A DNA stretch of 64,000 nt from Echinometra lucunter (GCA_029962745.1 CM057170.1:20869922-20933921), one strand, 5' to 3'; positions 1-12,849 are shown, numbered from the stretch's first letter. The notes: generated from the letters alone by a model not told the origin. Made by a program: numbers and translations.

Positions 1-3000
1 CATGATATAGGACCAATTCCAATTTTTTTCTCAACAACCCTATGCATTTAAATGTTTCATTACCCAAGGTATTTTCAGTCTTCAGAGCTACATTGCTTAG
101 AAATCTAATGTAATTTTTTCAATATCTATGCAAGCTTCACTATCCATCAAATTTCAGCAACTTTTTTTATTGCTTCAAGTAGAAGATGATATGAACTGAA
201 AAACAGACTCGATGACCCTGGAACAGAAGTAGAAAATTTAAGGTAGAGTTCAAAGACTATTGCATCTGGACCATATGACCTACAAGTGTGTTGCAGAAGA
301 GAAGCACTAACATATTTGAAAAAGGGGCAAGAGGGGCAGAAGGGCACTTTGCCCCTCTTGACAGATATCTAACCATGGAAAATCAAGTAGCCCTCTCCCC
401 CCCCCCCCCTTCACACAAAACCAACCCCCCAAAGATAATTTCCTTGCTGAACCTATAAGGCTCACAAAAGCTTAGAAGTTGTACCCCTCTTGATGCAAAG
501 TTCCGGATACATCTCTTGAGAGAGCCTTTCTGGACAGGCTCCGCAAGATCCATAATTTCCCCCTCCCGCGTACATCCAATATCAACTGCCATTTTCCATT
601 AAGATGCGCCAGCTACACACCGTGCAAGTGATCATGTGAAAATCTAATAAAATCATCAAGGTGCACTTGCGTTCCCTTCCAGGGAAATGTTCCCTTTGTG
701 TGGCATGCAGGGTATTCATAAACATGCAGCAGTGGTTCTGTCAACACTTGCTAATATGCATTTTGATCATGATTTCTCTTTCTTTCATTGTACGACTTCA
801 AACTTTTTTTGTGGGGGGGGGGGGGGAGGGGGGAGGACGACCAAGCTAGCCAATTACAATGTTACACAATTATTTCTTTTATACTGGTCTGAAATAAAAC
901 CTGGAAAAAGATTTAATGTGTGTTTGCACTCCATGCACTTGCAAAGAAACTTACAGACCACCTGTCAAAAATAACATACAGATGGTGAACCATATGGGAG
1001 CATTTTGAGGAGTTAAAATGTGCAGCCGTATAGTAGAATTCCAAAAATTCCAAAGAATTTCAAAAGCATGCCATAACTACTACCAACAAGAGTACAAAGC
1101 TGGATTAAACCTCTTTTTCAATATATACAGGAAATTAGTGAGGCTCTTCACATTGATTACAAAGTTCTATCAGTTCATATCTTTTGTAGATGTCACTTGA
1201 CACATGTACAGCACAATGCACATGTGAACAGATCATTCACTACTATGGAAATGGGTGGAGCTGTTCATATTAATTGCAAGAGTACAGTCAATTCATACTG
1301 CCAATATCCTTCACATGTGAATGGGAAATTCACTAAAACTTTATGGAAAATGCAATAGGCTGTTCACAATTACTGACAGAGTGTAACCTGTTCAGATCTA
1401 CTGCAGATAACTAAACAAATATATCCAATTATATGTTGACAAATCAGTAACACTGGACATATGTGAACAGGACATTCCCTTAAAACATGAGAGATTCATG
1501 CCTCTACTCCCTTTATTGAATGAATACAATGCGTTCATATCCGCAGAAGAGAACTATATGAAACATATTCAAGTTAAAATTGACACAAAAGTAGCATCCT
1601 CCACACTTATGAACAGAGTGTTACCTGAAATACTATAATACATGCATGATTTTTTTTTTTCACATTTACAACAGCCTTCAATAAATTCCCACTACAGCTT
1701 TTAATAAGTTCACATCTTTGGCGGATAAGTCAATTAAAGAATTAGACATCAAAGCGGCATACATGACGTAATAGCCCATTACTACTGGCCTCCTGTGGGG
1801 GTTGGGCACGATGATTAAACCCTAGTTTTATGCATCCGCTCGTCTGATTATCGCATTACATGAAAGAAGTTACAGTATTCCAGTCAATACTGATTGATTT
1901 ATACAACTTTTGGGCAGCCGAATCGGTCCTTTCTGTAAACATTCAGTGGGAGATTAAATTGAAACATCACCAGAGTTAAAAGTAGAGAGCTAATCAAATG
2001 AAATGCAATATCACGCGATCAAGCAGGGATTAAAGTGTTAAGTGATATTTATTACCAGGAGGGCTGTGGCTTTCTAACATTTCAAATGCGTAACTAGAAA
2101 AGGTGGTAGGAGAGTTCTAGTCTAAGACATCCAGACATCATTGAACCTTGACGAGATAATCCCTTAAGCAGTTCTTTCCAAGCTAAACTGGGATGGGATG
2201 TGCTGTGACAGTAGGTGATGGTGCAGACAAATATGCAGAATTTTATTTACATTAAAAAAACTGTGAGTAAAAACCATGCTCCCAAGGGTTACAGCATCCT
2301 GGAACCTACAGGAGGTTCCAACCCTCTGATGACAGGAAGGGCAGCCTCCAGTAAAGGAGCGACTGTTGCGGCAGTAACTGTCATGGCTGTTCTGTCGCTT
2401 AAAACTAATCTTCCAGAATTTCATATCATTTTCAGCATTTTAAAACAACTTTGGGTAAATCCTGGAGTGATCACAAAATGGTCAAAATCAATGCAGAATA
2501 ATTAATAGATTGAACCCGTAGAAGGCTACATATTACATCATGATCATCATTAAGCCTAAGAATAAGACTAACATTTGCATTTGCGATAATGCCATTACAA
2601 ACTGCATCACTTAAAGGAAGGGCATAAGACCGAACCAAGTAAATTCATTGCATACTACTACAGTTACTACTACAATTCTTGCATACCCCTATCAAACTGA
2701 AAAGCTTGGTTCATGCATGTTTTTTTAGAGGAAGCAAAGCAAAGCACAACAAATCAAAGTGTTCTGTCAGAATGCAATACCATGGATTACATACAGTATA
2801 TGTATAAAATTCTCTTTCTAAAACTCAAAATTAGAAAATTGGTAAAACCTCAGTCAATGAGACTGCTACAACAAAATTTCTATTTTTGAGCAAACCTATC
2901 CCGATATTATAACACAATTCACCGCACATTTCAGGCATGAATGAGCTAGAAAATTTGTGGTTGTTTATAATGTGACTACAAACAAACTTTACTGAATGGT

Positions 3001-3042
3001 TGTCTGTAAAATGTTACTCCATATTGAATTTGAGATGGTATA
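1..3042. other. Unassigned non-coding sequence
   Basis: AT-rich DNA with a C homopolymer near 395-409 and a G homopolymer near 812-826. Only short, unconvincing open frames. Nothing recognisable as a gene; probably BK intron or intergenic DNA. Confidence 0.6.
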
Positions 3043-3108
3043 TTACTCTTTTTGTAAAGGCACATTACTCTCTTTTTAAAGGCACATAACTCTCTTTGTA
3101 AAGGCATT
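3043..3108. repeat. Three 22 bp tandem units
   Basis: Three consecutive 22 bp units built on TTACTCTCTTTNTAAAGGCA, with a few substitutions between them. No function is apparent. Confidence 0.8.
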
Positions 3109-3530
3109 TAAATAGCTGTAGATTCAAGCCTTATCACATTAATTGTATTACTCAAGAAACTAACACAAGTACTGAAAGAGGAGTTGTAGAAGTTAATGGG
3201 AGTTTTTTACTACAAGCTGAACTGGAGTACTTTACATTATACATCAAAATCAAGAAATGAAAAACAGCTGGTATCATAAGACTATAAGTAAATATTTTGA
3301 AATAAAGAACAGTCCGCACCTCACACCAAACTAGTCTTGAGTGAAAGTATTAGGAGTTTACACCTGCAAAATGCAGTGGTGATGTTCTTCATATCAAATG
3401 TCAACAAGCTAAAAATAATGTCCAGCCTGTGAAAGCTAAATGTCCTTTTCTTCAAAGAGTTCATCAATGACATGAGCACGAGATACGCAATTTAGTAGTC
3501 TCAGGCTTCAACCAGGAGTTTACACCTCCA

Positions 3531-3763
3531 AATGATGGCTCAATTGATAGAGCGTCCGCCTCATGAACGGGAGGTCATGGGTTCGATCCCCGGCCGAGTC
3601 ATACCAAAGACTTACAAAAATGGGACCTTCTACCTTCTAGCCAGGCACTAGGCATGTAAGAAAGGAGAAGGGTAATAACATAATATGTTATGCAGGGCCC
3701 GCTGGAAGACCAGCTGATAGCTGAAGTGGCTACCCTGGGTAAATTATTATTATCATCATTATA
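3531..3763 (+). mobile_element. tRNA-derived SINE
   Basis: The head resembles a tRNA: GGCTCAATTGATAGAGCG is an A-box region and GGTTCGATCCC at 3580-3590 is a clear B box, so an internal RNA polymerase III promoter is visible. A ~130 bp body follows and ends CTACCCTGGGTAAATTATTATTATC. The same 3' end recurs in reverse near 22.15 kb. The tail and body mark it as a SINE and not a tRNA gene. Confidence 0.75.
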
Positions 3764-5008
3764 GACAAGGAAGCTCTGCATGTCACACTTCACTCACCCA
3801 GAAATGTGAAAAAGCCTGTACCCCCAAGAAAAGTTGTACTTTTCCTCAACGAGTCCAGCTACGACATGGTTGTGAGCCCAGGAGAGGTCTAGGGGAGAGA
3901 GATTTATTTGAACAGCGGTAGCTAGGTGGGAACTTGATCAGCCCATTACAGAGAGCAAATACGGCTACATCTTCTGGACACGCAGAAATATTGACGATAT
4001 CTTTTTTGCCAGCTAGCCAAAATAAAAACGGACAGTTTCTTTCCCATTTCCCATCAGTACACAGTGAAACCAAGAATTCAGGCCAGGTATATAATGTTCT
4101 GTTCTCATTATATTCCAAGAGGAATGTACAGCAGGAGTATTCAATATATCCCCTATGCCTTTGAGCATACAAGTGGGTGTAGAAGTATGCTAATACAACC
4201 TGAATATGGAAAGGCAAGCAGAGATAATCCTTACAATTTAGTAATAGAATAATTTTTTCTAGCTTTTCTAAGCAGTTACGATAACATTAAACCACTATCA
4301 AAATTGTTTGCCGTGAAAAGAGCTTGCATGTGTCTGGTGGCGATCACCCGGTTTAAATGCATTGCTAAACGCTTCTCAAATCATCTCTTAAAGGTTTTAA
4401 ATATGTATGAAATAAGCAATTTCCCAGATGATTTTCCTGAATAATTTATAACATAGGAATGATAAATGACAGTCATGATGTACACTGCTATTTGAAGTCT
4501 ACAATAAATCCAATGAAAAAAGCATAAATGATTTTCTGGATGTGCTTCCAATGTAGTTTTAGCAGGAGATTTCATCATCTGGGAAAATTTTCCATTCAGT
4601 ATATCATGGAAAAACAACATCTATTTTGGGCCACTCAATTAATCGGCTTATCTCTTCAGAAGATTACGATCTTTCTTTATTCATAAACATGATCCTCTAT
4701 TCTTGCGAGAAATACGTTGTCGTCCCCTCCAGTGTTTTCGAGTCCGCAGAGGTCAAATACTTCTACGTGGAGAGCGAAATACGATGCAGCGTTCATCTAC
4801 AAATTTATGTTTTCATTTCTGCCCGTCTAAAAATAATCCCTGGCGCAATCGTGACAGCTCATTATCATGGCCTCATTGAGGGAAGGTATTAGAGAGATGA
4901 AGAGGGGGAGAGTGCATGAGAGAGAGGAGAAGGAAAAGTGAAAAGAAAAGAGAGGATAGGGAGAGGGGGTGAGTAAAAATGGTGAAGAGGAAATAAGAAT
5001 GATAGAAA
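3764..5008. other. Unassigned non-coding sequence
   Basis: No repeat family or coding segment recognised. It ends in a short GA-rich stretch (about 4887-4980). Confidence 0.55.
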
Positions 5009-5097
5009 TTAACCCACTGAGTGTGATTTGATTTCAGTACACACAATTTGCATAGACCCTAGCCCAAGTTATCCACACTTAGTATTCAATACATTAA
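5009..5097 (+). mobile_element. Miniature TTAA-flanked element, copy 1 (~89 bp)
   Basis: Starts TTAACCCACTGAGTGTGATT and ends near ATTCAATACATTAA. A second, inverted copy lies at 5280-5372, a third at 54678-54756 and a partial one near 12698-12765. TTAA at the ends suggests a piggyBac-type target site; no coding capacity. Confidence 0.6.
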
Positions 5098-5279
5098 GAG
5101 AGAGTGAAGTAAATCAAATTAAAACACAGATGCACCTTCAAACAGCAGTGAAAAGGTTTGAACAAACTGACTTCACAAGCAAGAAAACTTCTTGTGAATG
5201 GGGCTGGGGGTGGGGACTGGGAGGTGGAGGGTTTACACAAAGATTGGTTAAGTGAAAGAAAGGAATACCATACGGAGCA

Positions 5280-5372
5280 TTAACCAGTTGAACACTAGGC
5301 CCAAGATAACTCCGAGTTAATTCTATCGAAAATGCTTGTTATGATGCAATCAAATTGTGGTCAACAGGTTAA
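5280..5372 (-). mobile_element. Miniature TTAA-flanked element, copy 2 (~93 bp, inverted)
   Basis: Reads TTAACC at one end and GGTTAA at the other. The reverse complement (TTAACCTGTTGACCACAATT...) aligns with the copy at 5009-5097 along its length, including the AAGTTATCC/GAGTTATCT core. Confidence 0.6.
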
Positions 5373-5457
5373 AGGCATGAAATAGAGGGAAGCCTAAAGA
5401 TGCATCGATCAGAGAACTGAAGAAATGGTGCAATATAAAGAGAGAATGGGTAAATTA

Positions 5458-5738
5458 AGAGAGAGAGAAAGAGAAAGAGAGAAAGAGAGAGAAAGAGAGA
5501 AAGCGAGAGAGAGAGAGAAAGAAAGCACGAGAGAAAGAAAGCAAGAGAGAGAGAGAAAGAAAGCACGAGAGAGAGAAAGCGAGAGAGAGAAAGAAAGCAA
5601 GAGAGAGAAAGAAAGCACGAGAGAGAGAAAGAAAGCACGAGAGAGAGAAAGAAAGCAAGAGAGAGAGAGAAAGAAAGCGAGAGAGAGAAAGAAAGCAAGA
5701 GAGAGAGAAAGAAAGTGAGTGAGAGAGAGAGAGAGAGA
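5458..5738. repeat. GA-rich microsatellite
   Basis: Imperfect (GAGAGAAAGAAAGC) units. Long open frames in several phases on both strands result from repeat periodicity and are not genes. Confidence 0.95.
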
Positions 5739-6885
5739 CTTGGGGATGCAGAAGGAAAGGGTACATCAACTTGATTGAGAGAGCAAGATGCTGTGCGTGA
5801 AGAAAGAAAAAGAATGGAGAAGAGGAGTGGAAAGAGGGACAGTTGAAAATGAATAATTCATAAGAAAATGCACCACTTGCTGTAAGCAATGTCAAGAGAG
5901 GCCATAGATCGTTATGTACACCTAGGCCCTAAAAGCACTCTAAATTGTTAAACTTAAAGGCTTAAGTAAGCATCAATGAATTATTTCCTAGCAATAATCA
6001 ATTATTTTCTATTTTTCCACATTTTTCAAGTTTTATCCTCATAATGGATATACTATCCATGGCAATATGTAAAGAGTTTGTCTGCAAAAAACTAAGGCCG
6101 TTTTTAGAATCTTTAAAGTAACGCCACCAATGTATGAAACAAAAAAAAAATACCTTCCAAAGATATCTCACGCATTATTCACATAGAAAAAGTTTGAAAT
6201 TATGCTCTAACATACATATGTTTTATAATTTTCTTTATATTTCATCAACTTCAAGTGCAAATATCTCATACTTACAAAAAATGGATATATCCGTTTTTAA
6301 AATAACTCTTCATGTGTACAATATGACAATCCTAGACAAATTGGAGCAATTGGACTGTTTAGCAAAACTTAAAGGATTGCTACATGTATACAAGAATTGA
6401 CTATTATAAACATGACCATAAGCAATCATTGGAATACTAGTACATGCATTCATTATTCAGTCTAACAGAAAAGTATCTTTGACATTTCAAGGAGCAACCT
6501 ACATGTAGCACGCCATGTATATATCTGAATGGAAATGGTGATGAATTGTTGAGTATTATTAATAATACATTGTGTCTGTTGAAGTGACAACTGGACCTTT
6601 AAAATGCATGCCATTTTATTCATGATTATTTTTGCTTGCTTTCTTCATTCCTCTGCCTGAATTGTCATCCTGTATGCAAAGCTCCATCACGATTTTTCTC
6701 TCTTTCCCTTATAACATCATCAGCATCAAGACACTGCTACAATGCATCTTGTACACTGTATGAAGAAGCATACATATATATCTTTGTATCAGTAATATAT
6801 GTTCCTCTTTGCCTCCGCTGCCTGTAAACATATCAATATTCCACAGAGCACGCCTAAAATGGTCACTTATTGATCACCCCAAGAG
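5739..6885. other. Unassigned non-coding sequence
   Basis: AT-rich, no recognised repeat or gene. Confidence 0.5.
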
Positions 6886-7556
6886 AGCAGGAGAAAGAAC
6901 GATAGGAGTGGGAGAAAGAGAGGGCGAGAGAATGAGAGAGAAAGAGAAAGAGAGAGGGGGTGGGGGAGAGAAAGAAACAGAGGAAGAGAGGAAGGGAGAA
7001 AGGGAGACAAAGAGTGACATAGAGAGAGGGAAGAGAAAGAGAGGAGAGGAGAGGGAGGGAGAAAGAAAGGGAGAGAAATGGGGAGAGAGAGGGTATATAT
7101 GGGGGAGAGAGGGTATGTATGGGGGAGAGAAAGAGATGGTGGGAAAGGGAAAAGGATATAAAGGAAGAGAGAAAGGGAGAAAGGGAGAGACAAAGAGTGA
7201 CATAGGGAGAGGGAAGAGAAAGAGAGGAGAGGGAGGGAGAGAAATGGGGAGAGAGAGGGGATATGTGTGGGGAGAGAGAGATGGTGAGGAAGGAAGAGGG
7301 AGAGGAAGGAAGAGAGAGAAAAGAGAGAAAGAGAGACAAAAAGTGACATACAGAGAGGGAAGAGAAAGAGGGGAGAGGGAGGGAGAAAGAAAGAGGGAGA
7401 GAAATGGGGAGAGGGTATGTGTGGAAGGAGTGAGAGATGGTGAGGAAGGGAGAGGGAAAGAGAGAAAGGGAGGTAGGGAGAGAAAAGAGAGAGAGAGGGA
7501 GAGAAACAGAGAGACACAGATGGAGAGGGAGGAAGGGAGGAAGGGAGAAAGAGAGG
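6886..7556. repeat. GA-rich array with higher-order units
   Basis: Purine-rich on the plus strand. Longer units recur, marked by AAGTGACATA or AGAGTGACATA at about 7011, 7194 and 7341, so this is an array of roughly 145-185 bp units and not only a simple repeat. A 265-codon open frame of R/E/K/G residues across it is a periodicity artefact. Confidence 0.9.
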
Positions 7557-7856
7557 AAGCACCACAGTGGAATATATTAATATTTGCTGGAAAGGCCTTG
7601 ACCTGAGCCTCAGTACAAGGAACTATATCAGTGAAGTCCATGCAAGCTCATACAGAGTGATCGATACAATTTCCAATGTAGTAACCTTTATCACAGCTCA
7701 GCTTAATTTCAAGAAGCATAAATGTATACTACTCTAACTGCTGTTGTCATGGAATTCAGATAGCTAACAACTGAACTATATACCATTTGTATTATAGGAA
7801 TTAGCAACTACATGACTATTTCAATTCTCAATTTGATGATCTGAAAAGGATACCAC

Positions 7857-7881
7857 GGGGGGGGGGGGGGGGGGGGGGGGG
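7857..7881. repeat. G homopolymer, 25 bases
   Basis: Uninterrupted run of G. Potential quadruplex former and a likely site of length error in any assembly. Confidence 0.95.
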
Positions 7882-8606
7882 TGGAAGCAATCAGCAATGA
7901 ATACCAATACATGTACGTCTCAATACAAATAGTGTACCATTTAGAATTCAGTTTAATACTCTATCAATGAAGCAACTGATAACAGAGAAAAAATGAAAGG
8001 CAGATTCTATTCAAATGTATATGCACATGTATTATCATAGTTTCATATATACATGCACTGTATGTCATTACAATTTTTTGTTTGCATTTGTTTGCTATAG
8101 ACCATATTCCATATGCCTCTTGTCACTTAGAATAAGAGCGGAAAGGCGACTGTGTTCCTTACAAACTTTACAGTTAAGAAATAAAAAGCAAGGGTTAAGA
8201 AATACAAAAGCAAGTTCATGTCAAAATTAAATTCAGTTTTTGAAATAAAAATGTAGTTAAAAAATGATGATGCAAGTTCAGGTCAAAAGTACTTACACGA
8301 GTTAAATTCAGTGTAAAGAAAATTCTTACAGTTAAAAGATAAGACACAAGTTCATGTCAAAGCACTTTATAGATGACTTCAATTCAGTGTAAAAAGATGT
8401 TCATGAAATCTTTAAATAAAAGAAAACTCTGACAGAAAAAGGGAGATTCCTGTACACAAATTCAAATTCCTACAGCTTCCCTCATTTTTCCAGATTCATT
8501 ATGACCTCCCTGGGGGTAAATCACTCTCCACTTGTATTTTTCTTCATCGGTTCAGTGCCCTTCTTGAGATTAATGATCCTTGGTGTGCAAAGACATGGAG
8601 GGTATC

Positions 8607-8608
8607 TA

Positions 8609-8676
<68 letters not shown>

Positions 8677-8680
8677 AATG
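8607..8680. repeat. (GAT)n microsatellite
   Basis: About 24 GAT triplets. The duplicate unit carries a shorter, interrupted version at 9149-9182. Confidence 0.95.
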
Positions 8681-8769
8681 ATGAATATTATAAAATTGCT
8701 GACTGTAATAATGAATAGTAATCTATTGATAAATCTTATAGTTTAAAAAAAAATGATAATGCAAGTTTA

Positions 8770-8929
8770 GGGCCCTGTTTTATAAAAAAGTTGCTATGAT
8801 AGCAACCCCTGCTGGAATGGTAACTACCATGGCAACCGTGAGAATTCTGCTTCCTGATTGGCTTTTATAATGGAAGTTGCCATTCCAGCAAGAGTTGCTA
8901 TCATAACAACTTTTTATGAAATGGGCCCC
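8770..8929. mobile_element. MITE-like inverted-repeat element (160 bp), copy 1
   Basis: Ends GGGCCCTGTTTTATAAAAAA and TTTTTATGAAATGGGCCC are inverted, and the inner GTTGCTATGATAGCAAC / GTTGCTATCATAACAAC blocks extend the stems. The neighbouring uninterrupted unit at 8270-8290 (GCAAGTTCAGGTCAAAAG) acts as an empty site, which fixes the boundaries. A relative lies at 38488-38649. Confidence 0.8.
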
Positions 8930-9184
8930 ATGTCAAAAGTGATTAGATGAGTTAAATTCAGTGTGAAAAAATGTTTATATTTTTTCCCCCTATCTATTAA
9001 AGAAAAAAGGAGATTCCCTCATTCAATATGAAATTCCTACAGCTTTCTCCAGGAGCTAAATCACCCTCCACTTGTAATTGTCTTCATCGATTCAGTGCCC
9101 TTCTTGAGATTAATGATCCTTGGTGTCTGAAGACGTGGAGGGTATCTTATGATGACGATGATGATGATGCCGATGATGATGAAT

Positions 9185-10004
9185 ATAACAAAATTTGCAG
9201 ACTTAACTAATAACCACTATAATGATGACATTCACATTACAGTGTGGTGAGCCCAGATCCATTCCTAATGACGCTACTGGCAATGAGGGATGCAATTATT
9301 TCATTCATTTATTTTGCAAATGAGAGCCACGGCTATCTGACAACACTAGACAATGGGAAGCATAGAATTAATGAGGCATGCTGTGATGTAAATTATTTCT
9401 TGCCCGACTGTGACGGAAACAAGTCTATGCCTATATTACCAATGGACCTGATGCTTAAAATTCCTATCTGAGGAATATTAACCTAATCCTAAACCTAACT
9501 CTAAATCTAAAATGAAACCCTACTGCAGCCCTAACTCTTCATCTTGGATGAAATAAAGCCAGCAGCAATTTGTAGGAGCGCTTGTCATTATATTTCTTCT
9601 GTTCTTCATCACAAGATCAATCTTATTAATTGGAAATGGCAGTTTTGTCAACAACTGTGACCGATACTACATGAACATCTTGATATGTCTATTCAATAAC
9701 ACTCACGTAGACTTAAGCGGTGTCTGTCAGCCATATGGCACATTCGAATGAACATGAAAGGACATAAGGCACCAACTAATGGCTCTTCAGAATGATAAAG
9801 CACTAGGGTTAAAGGATTTCTAGAAATAATTTATGGGGCATCAGGGATGGATTAAGGATTTTCAGAAGGAAGAGGGGTCTACAATTCATGGGGAGGGGTG
9901 GGCAGGAGATGGGGCTTCTAACATTCCTACATTCTAAAGAAGAAGAATGAATAGGAAAGGGGTAGGAGTAAATTCTGTATTAGGCGGAAAAAAAAAAATC
10001 TGGA
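9185..10004. other. Unassigned non-coding sequence
   Basis: Contains a short stretch of CCTAA-like words near 9480-9530. Nothing recognised as a gene. Confidence 0.5.
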
Positions 10005-10890
10005 GGGAGGGGGCATCCTCTCGGCCTTGCGGATACACCACTGTAATGGATGGTAGTCTATTCCTTGTGCGTGCAGGATCTGTCACCTTTATGTATACAT
10101 AAAAGTGTGACAAAGATGGCAGATAGGGTGATGGCACAGAATGCAAAATTTGTTTAGTCTGGGATGCTTAAAAAATGGGGGGGGGGGGGGCCCTCCATCC
10201 TCTGTATATGGCACTGCACATGGTAATATATTCATTGTGTGCTGGATTTATCACCTCTGTGCGTAGACAAATGTGTGACACAGCTGGCATATAGGGTGAT
10301 GGCACAGAATGCACAACTTGTTTATTCTGGGAGCTTGAAAACTGGGGGCAGCCCTTGGGGCCCTCTGGATACACCCATGCACATGGTAAAAACATGCTAT
10401 GTGCATGCTGGATCTATCACCTCTATGTATACATGATTGTGTGACACAGATGGCAAATAGGGTGATGGCCACAGCATGCACAATTTGTTTAGTCTGGGAT
10501 ACTTTACAAACTGGGGGGGGGGGTGCAGCCCTCTATCCTTTGGATATGCTCAGGGGTGGTGCCAGGGTATTTTGATAGGGGGGCAAGATGACCCATGTGA
10601 AAAAACAGGGGTTGTATAGTTGCACAACTTAGTCCTCTCTTTCCCCATGCTCTTCTTCATGCTCTCCCCTTTTTTTCTTTTTAACTTTTTTTTTTTTTGA
10701 TCACTTGAAAAATTATAGGGGGACGGTTGCCCCCCCCCCCTGTAGTGCTGCCCCCGGATATGCTCCTGCATATTCATAGTGCACTGGATCTGTCACCTCC
10801 ATGTGTACATGAATGTGACACAGCATGGCTGAGACATGGGTGATGGCACAGAATGCATGATAGGTGTTTAGTCTAGAATAACTGGGTTAA
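10005..10890. repeat. Tandem repeat, ~168 bp unit, four copies
   Basis: GGATCTGTCACC-type starts occur at 10076, 10243, 10411 and 10788. Units share GTGTGACA, TAGGGTGATGGCACAGAATGCA and TTTGTTTAGTCTGGGAT. The last interval is ~377 bp because a ~200 bp block (about 10555-10757), bordered by GGTGGTGCCAGGG and CCCCCTGTAGTGCTGCC, interrupts it. Confidence 0.8.
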
Positions 10891-11241
10891 GCTAATGAGG
10901 TTGAGGGCAACTATCCAGGGACCATGTGACCTTTGTTTACAAACATTGCCTGCCATAATGCTTGTCATGTTTTGCACGCATAGTATTCTCATGCACGGGC
11001 ATCTAAAATAGATAAGAGTATGACAAAATGAATGGGCAGTACATTGCACATATCCAAAGAGCCATTCCTGGTCTTTACACAACATGGCACGTGAAGGTAA
11101 TAGCAGGTACGTTTTATGAATATTTGGCAAGTCTGGACTTGAACAGGTGCTGAAATGCATTAACAATAGCCAATCAAAGTGGTGACCTTTATATGAAGGT
11201 GATCTGTCTTTAGTAATAGTTTACTGAACATTCTATAAATC

Positions 11242-11343
11242 TGATGACCGGGGTAAGTAATAATATTTCTGTAAAGCGCTGAGACACATTTTTGAGAGAT
11301 GTATTAGGTGCTATATAAATGCAGAATATCATTATTATCATCG
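11242..11343 (+). mobile_element. SINE 3' fragment
   Basis: GATGACCGGGG...TTTCTGTAAAGCGCTGAGACA...GTGCTATATAAATGCAGAATA plus ATTATTATC matches the tail of the fuller SINE at 33858-34210. No tRNA head. Confidence 0.7.
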
Positions 11344-12311
11344 GGAAATGTATTCAGTATAACCTCTGAAGAAAGGTCATCTGCCTTTACAAACAGTGGC
11401 CACTTTTTCCGTTTGCTTTGGTGGCCCTTACAGGTTTAACTGAATGTTCCCCCATTCTATCCAGTATAAGAAAACAAACAAGCTGGCTGCACCAAACAAC
11501 CAACAGTTTAAGTAGCACTGTGTCACAATTAAACCATGAAAGTGTGTGAAAGAATGGGAAAACGACTATGCGGAAGAGATTAATGGCAAAGCAATGAGAA
11601 GCAATCGAAGTACTAACTAATTCCGGCAGCCGGAAAAGTGCTGGTAAAACAAATATGCCTAGCTATAATCTATCTTAATGGTGAAGTTTCTTCATCTTTT
11701 TCTATGGTGATCTGATAAAGGTGTTAAAAAACCTGCGGAGTACCCCCATGAGAAGATATCAATTTCTTGTAACAGCCGATCGACCAGCAAATTAAGTGAT
11801 CTACAAGTATGGCCTGTGTTTGCTGAGTTTAATGTTGTGAAAGGGCAGCGTAAGCGGTAAACAGACGAAGCCCGTCATTAGCCAAGTCACTGACGAGCCG
11901 TGGAGTGATGCGACTTGAAGGCTACAATAGTGCTTAATCCATTTAAAATTTGTCGACCCTTTTCCCATCATTGGCCTAAGTGGCTCACCGCCCTATGCTC
12001 TATACCGCCATGGCAAGCAGCGACAGAGCACAGATATTCAATTAGGGGTCTGTTTACACTAGCCCAACCTTGCATGCAAGGTGAAAACATCATGTGGATT
12101 GACTTCAAGGGATTTTATGAACATGCTTTGCCCTAACACTGGATATAGTGACCAATATAATTAAACCGTTGTTTCTATTCATGTAGATCCAACTTGGAAT
12201 ATATTGCAAAATCACTTTCTGGGCTGATTTCAAATACATTCATTATTCCTTGAAAGTTGGGATACATATCATGCTTTAACCTACAACATTAAATACAGTA
12301 ATCAATTTAAA
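11344..12311. other. Unassigned non-coding sequence
   Basis: No recognised gene or repeat. Slightly higher GC near 11870-12060 without a supported exon. Confidence 0.5.
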
Positions 12312-12430
12312 ATCAAACCTGCTTTAGCGACCACCTGTATGGAAAGACCACCTGTCTATAAAGACCACAATTTTTGTTTCCCTTGAATAGTTTTTCCCAT
12401 TGAAACGTGAATTAACGGAACCTGTCTGGG
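12312..12430. mobile_element. Truncated inverted-repeat element (partner of 57519-57710)
   Basis: AATCAAACCTGCTTTAGCGA followed by ACCACCTGT and AAAGACCACAA is the reverse complement of the right half of the element at 57519-57710. One half is missing after CCTGTCTGGG. Confidence 0.7.
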
Positions 12431-12849
12431 GCACCAGAATATCTGGCAAATAGAAATTTAGATGAAAGTGGAGCAATTAAGATATTATACGATCATATTC
12501 CAAAGGATTCATTCAAATAGTGAATTCATTCCAAGATCTACATACTACCTTCAATAAAGTAGAGAGAAATGGCCAACAAACTGAAAAACTGGACTACTTA
12601 CATTCATCCATGTTGTTCAAAATGCTGGAAACAGGTAACTCCCTACCAAAGATAATGGTATCTTACAATTCTAACTAGCTGCATCAAATACATCCCTTGA
12701 GCACAATTTGATTTTAGTATAACATGTATTTTCCATGGACCCTAACCCAAGTTATCCAGGGCTCATTTTGTCAATGGGTAACAGTCTGCCGGGTAACAGT
12801 CTGCCAGGCAACAAAATAACATGACTGCAATGGTATGTGACTACTGTAC

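Larger units (their letters stand above)
8176..9184 (+). repeat. Degenerate tandem duplication with an inserted MITE
   Basis: Short units around AAGTTCATGTCAAA and TTAAATTCAGTGTAAA repeat from 8176. A longer unit, 8333-8690, is repeated at 8743-9184 after removing the element at 8770-8929. Both copies share GTGCCCTTCTTGAGATTAAT and a following GAT repeat. Length differs mainly in the GAT tract and the insertion. Confidence 0.75.

Noticed and set aside
3531..3600. Possible functional tRNA gene
   Set aside because: A and B boxes are present but the acceptor stem is imperfect and a SINE body with an ATT tail follows.
5425..5895. Arg/Glu/Lys and Ser/Leu frames on both strands
   Set aside because: They translate the (GAGAAA)n microsatellite.
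6809..7606. 265-codon open frame rich in Arg, Glu, Gly and Lys
   Set aside because: It lies on a GA-rich array; comparable frames exist in several phases and on the other strand. Low-complexity periodicity explains it.
8501..8746. Frame with a run of more than 20 methionines
   Set aside because: It is the (GAT)n microsatellite read in the ATG phase.
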